A stretch of 64,000 nucleotides of DNA from Lucifuga dentata. Lineage: Eukaryota; Chordata; Actinopteri; Ophidiiformes; Bythitidae. The translations under genes and the position numbers were made by a program. The notes under the pieces were generated by a model. The model saw nothing but the letters and a program-made list of their open reading frames with translations, had not been told where the DNA came from and ran no database searches. The DNA lies in contig VXCM01000408.1 in the NCBI GenBank assembly GCA_014773175.1, forward strand, positions 262,615-326,614, in the 5' to 3' direction. Shown in pieces: positions 61,025 to 64,000 of this stretch. The stretch's first letter is position 1. Each line of letters starts with the position of its first letter.

Positions 61025-62327
61025 ATCAGACCACTTGAAGTGCTGCTTTAAAACTGCAGCTTCGTGAGGGTTAGAGGATGAAGAAGATCATTGGCTGAAT
61101 GATGTGTGTTTTTCAGAAAGACAGGACAGAGGTAGAAAGAGAGCCCTATAGAATCATTCCCATGTGGGCTTTATGCACTATTGGTGCAAATGTAAATGTA
61201 CACGTACATTTACATTCTCGACATAAAACACAAGCATCCACTACTTACTTCAGTTACTTCTACTTCAGTTCAATACTAGAGATGCTAGAACAGATAAAGA
61301 AGCACGCAGTCCTCCTGGTGCTTTTTTTTGGTCAAACATGGAGAACATCACGAATTGATGATTTGAAGGAATGATTAAGTGATCAACACGATATCACTAT
61401 ATTAGTATAACTACTTCAAACAGAACAGTCCAGTCTAGATCAGCACAGACAGCAGACACATCATCTCTATGCTGCCCCTCAGCACTCTGAGCTTTTTAAT
61501 ATTTCACCTCCCATTGATTAAGGTGAAGACTGAGGGGAGCACAGCAGACCTTCAACCAGTGCGCTAGAGAAAGTGAAGGACATTATGCTATATTACCCAG
61601 CAGGCACCAGGTGGTGGCGGTGCAGAGGACACCATGGCAACACCATGAAAATGCCATGGCAACTCCATAGCAACTGTGGCCTCATTTGCTGGCTGGTGGT
61701 GTAGTACAGCCCAGACTTGCTACAGTGGCATGGTCATCAGATACACACTTCAATCACATCATTAATAGTAATATTGTTCATTAATTACTTCATCAATCAG
61801 TTACTTGATCATCATCAACAATCAGTCAAAAGGAGCAAGAACACAGTATCTACTGGTCTCTGTTTTTTTGCTAAGTGAGAGACAGACTGAAGAATGAGTG
61901 GACTTAAAAAATGATCAGAGGAGAAAAGCAAAGGGCAATGGATGGCTTAATTAAACAAGAAGTGTGATCACGGTATTAAACTTTAAAGGAGAATAAGTGG
62001 AAAATGTTTGTTAATAAAAAAAAAGAGGATAGAAAGAATTGCAGAGTAGAGCAGGGGAATAGAGACGGTAAGACTGTGAGAGAAAAGCTGAAAGTAATGT
62101 TAGGTAGTGTGAGAGGATTGACAGACTGATAGCTATAGTAGAGACAGATAGATGAATAGAGAGTTTAGACTTTTACTTGTCTTTTTTGTCACAGGCACTA
62201 ATGTCTTCACAGTCATATAGGAGGAATCAAAAGTCAAAAATGATTTCAGTGTCTAGAATCGCTACAAAGCTAAAACATTTAAAACTATTTCATCTAACAC
62301 TTCCTCCAAATATACCAAACTTAACTA

Positions 62328-62390
62328 ATATATATATATACCTGTTTGTATATATATGTATATATTTATTTGTACATATATATATATATT
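62328..62390. repeat. AT-rich (TA)n region
   Basis: Several interrupted TATATA blocks. Confidence 0.85.
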
Positions 62391-64000
62391 TCTTTATAGA
62401 TAAATAATAGAATTAAAATGATAATTGAATACAATGGTCAATAAAATATCTCAGTTAAATCACAGTATAGCATGGTACATTCTTGAAAACATAGTATATT
62501 TTAATATATTCTTTTTTCAGCATAAAATAAAATAAAATAAGCTAGAGCGCTTTTAAGGGTCAGTTCTGTTCATGCAGTCACAGACTTAAGTATTAGCGCC
62601 TCAATAAAAATCAATAATGCTTAATGACACACCAGGTTTAAGCCCTGCTGATTGATTGAAAATGATTGTGTTCCACTACACAGCAGTCAAGCTGTTTCTG
62701 TGGTTTCCACTTTTGAGGTGCAGGGCAGAGCAAGCTTACTACCTCAGAAAAAAAGGTGTCTGTCCTGGATCCAAAGCATTTGCTACAATTAAACAACACA
62801 ATCCTCCCAGCACAAATCTTGGTGATTTTGTTCACCTAACATGCAATGATTCAGGGGTTTCCAAGGGATGGGAAACAGCAAAAGCACGTCTTCAAAACAA
62901 AGACAGAGTGTTTTAAAAATGTCGCACACATACTTAGAAAAAGTAATCCATGTGCAGATAAAAGGTACAGTCTGCCCTCATTGAAAGTCAAAGGAGTTAA
63001 AAGGGGAATCGAGAAGGTCATCTAACCCTTCGATCTGTGACGACATGCACAAACACAATGCACAGTCCCTTACATAGCAGGTCAAACCCCTCCTTCTAGC
63101 CATTATCAACAGCATCCAAAAAGCTATAAGTCTAAAAGTAGGTCTACTTTTGCTACATCATGTCAAAGCTACATTCAACTACAATAGAAGGAGAGCTGGG
63201 CTGTGGCTGGTCTTAGTGTGAGAGATGAGGTGGATATGTTGATTTTATGCAAATGTCAAAGTTTATGCATTGCAATGCATGGTAACATTGGCACAGTTTA
63301 CACAGTAGATGGCTTTTGGCACCGCTCACACAAGGTACAATGCTGCAGTTCACTTAATATTACAGTTACACATAGCATTTTGTATTCATATTGGTCAGCC
63401 AGAGCCTGATGTTGTGGACTTTAACTCAAGCATTACAATCAGATCTGACCAAATTTGTTTAAATCTGTCCTGCTGATTAAAAAAAATATTTTAAAATGTA
63501 GAACATCTGGCTCATGCTGACAGAGAGGAAAACAATTACAGTGGTGCAGATGCAAACAGATGTGCCATTGCATCCCTGTCACATTGAACGTGGGAATATT
63601 GCTAAAAGTTGCTCAAAGTTTAAGCTCAACAGTCATCTGATGATCTAGATAACACGAGTTATTATTACTGACTGCAGTCAAGCCCCATTTATAGTTATGT
63701 GCGCCTCACATTGGAACTCAAATCATTCACAGTATTTTGTTCATTCTTATTGGCCAACAGGAAATAAAAGTTCAAGATCAATATCACTTAGTCAACACAA
63801 GTGTCTGTGGTTGTTATTTTAACCTTGATTACAATGAATTTCATAGACTGTAACAGCTTTTAACACCAAGTTAAGTTGTTTTTTTTTCACATATCAGTAA
63901 AGTATGTTGCTTGTGGATTGTGCATTTACACTTGTGGCACGTTTCTGAATGAAATGAGGAATTGTGCTTCATATAATCTATCCTCTTCAAATTTAGCTTC

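Larger units (their letters stand above)
51155..64000. other. Region upstream of prkcg with no recognised gene
   Basis: Nearly 13 kb. The first part must hold the prkcg 5' UTR and promoter, but no clear start site is visible. Contents: A-tract with N (52303-52344), two GA arrays (52534-52577, 52638-52681), a small membrane-protein-like frame (54119-54343), T-tracts (55269-55291; 58083-58113 with N), GA and GT arrays (57601-57631, 57674-57708), an N-joined duplication (60896-61024) and an AT-rich run (62328-62390). No conserved exon was recognised on either strand. Confidence 0.6.

Overview
This window is a draft-assembly segment of a vertebrate chromosome, most likely a ray-finned (teleost) fish. 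The evidence is GT-AG spliced genes whose exons match vertebrate families in length and phase, dense (CA)n/(GA)n microsatellites, an L2-type retroposon 3' end with a GGAT tail as is common in fish, and compact introns. Nothing suggests a bacterial, viral or plasmid origin.

The window holds one recognisable gene cluster, the PRKCG-CACNG7-CACNG8-CACNG6 neighbourhood (the paralogue of PRKCA-CACNG5-CACNG4-CACNG1). From left to right: (1) 639-1184, + strand, the last two coding exons of cacng6, with its 5' part outside the window; (2) 6581-13538, - strand, the complete coding region of cacng8 (TARP gamma-8) in four exons, with candidate 5' UTR exons at 14379-14661 and ending at 20793; (3) 26196-31831, - strand, the complete coding region of cacng7 (TARP gamma-7) in five exons, with a candidate 5' UTR exon ending at 35357; (4) 39297-51154, - strand, prkcg (conventional protein kinase C gamma) in 16 coding exons. 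From 51155 to 64000, upstream of prkcg, I recognise no conserved gene. cacng6 runs opposite to the other three, whereas in mammals all four are, to my knowledge, in the same direction.

The products are expected to work at the same neuronal membranes. Gamma-7 and gamma-8 are auxiliary subunits of AMPA-type glutamate receptors, and gamma-8 carries the Ser/Arg-rich tail that kinases such as PKC and CaMKII phosphorylate plus a C-terminal PDZ ligand. Gamma-6 belongs to the gamma-1/6 branch associated with voltage-gated calcium channels. PKC-gamma is the neuronal Ca2+/diacylglycerol kinase. Keeping kinase and substrate families linked is an old vertebrate arrangement, not a new system.

The most unusual structures are: a 216-bp inverted repeat with a 31-bp loop in the cacng8 5' intron; a recurring assembly signature in which a single N joins two copies of about 65 bp, which twice puts an in-frame 22-codon duplication into a coding exon (cacng7 exon 1, prkcg hinge exon); a cacng7 tail about 70 residues longer than in mammals; and a PKC-gamma with a changed hinge, a Ser/Pro-rich N-terminus and a PDZ-type C-terminus. 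I found no convincing previously undescribed system.
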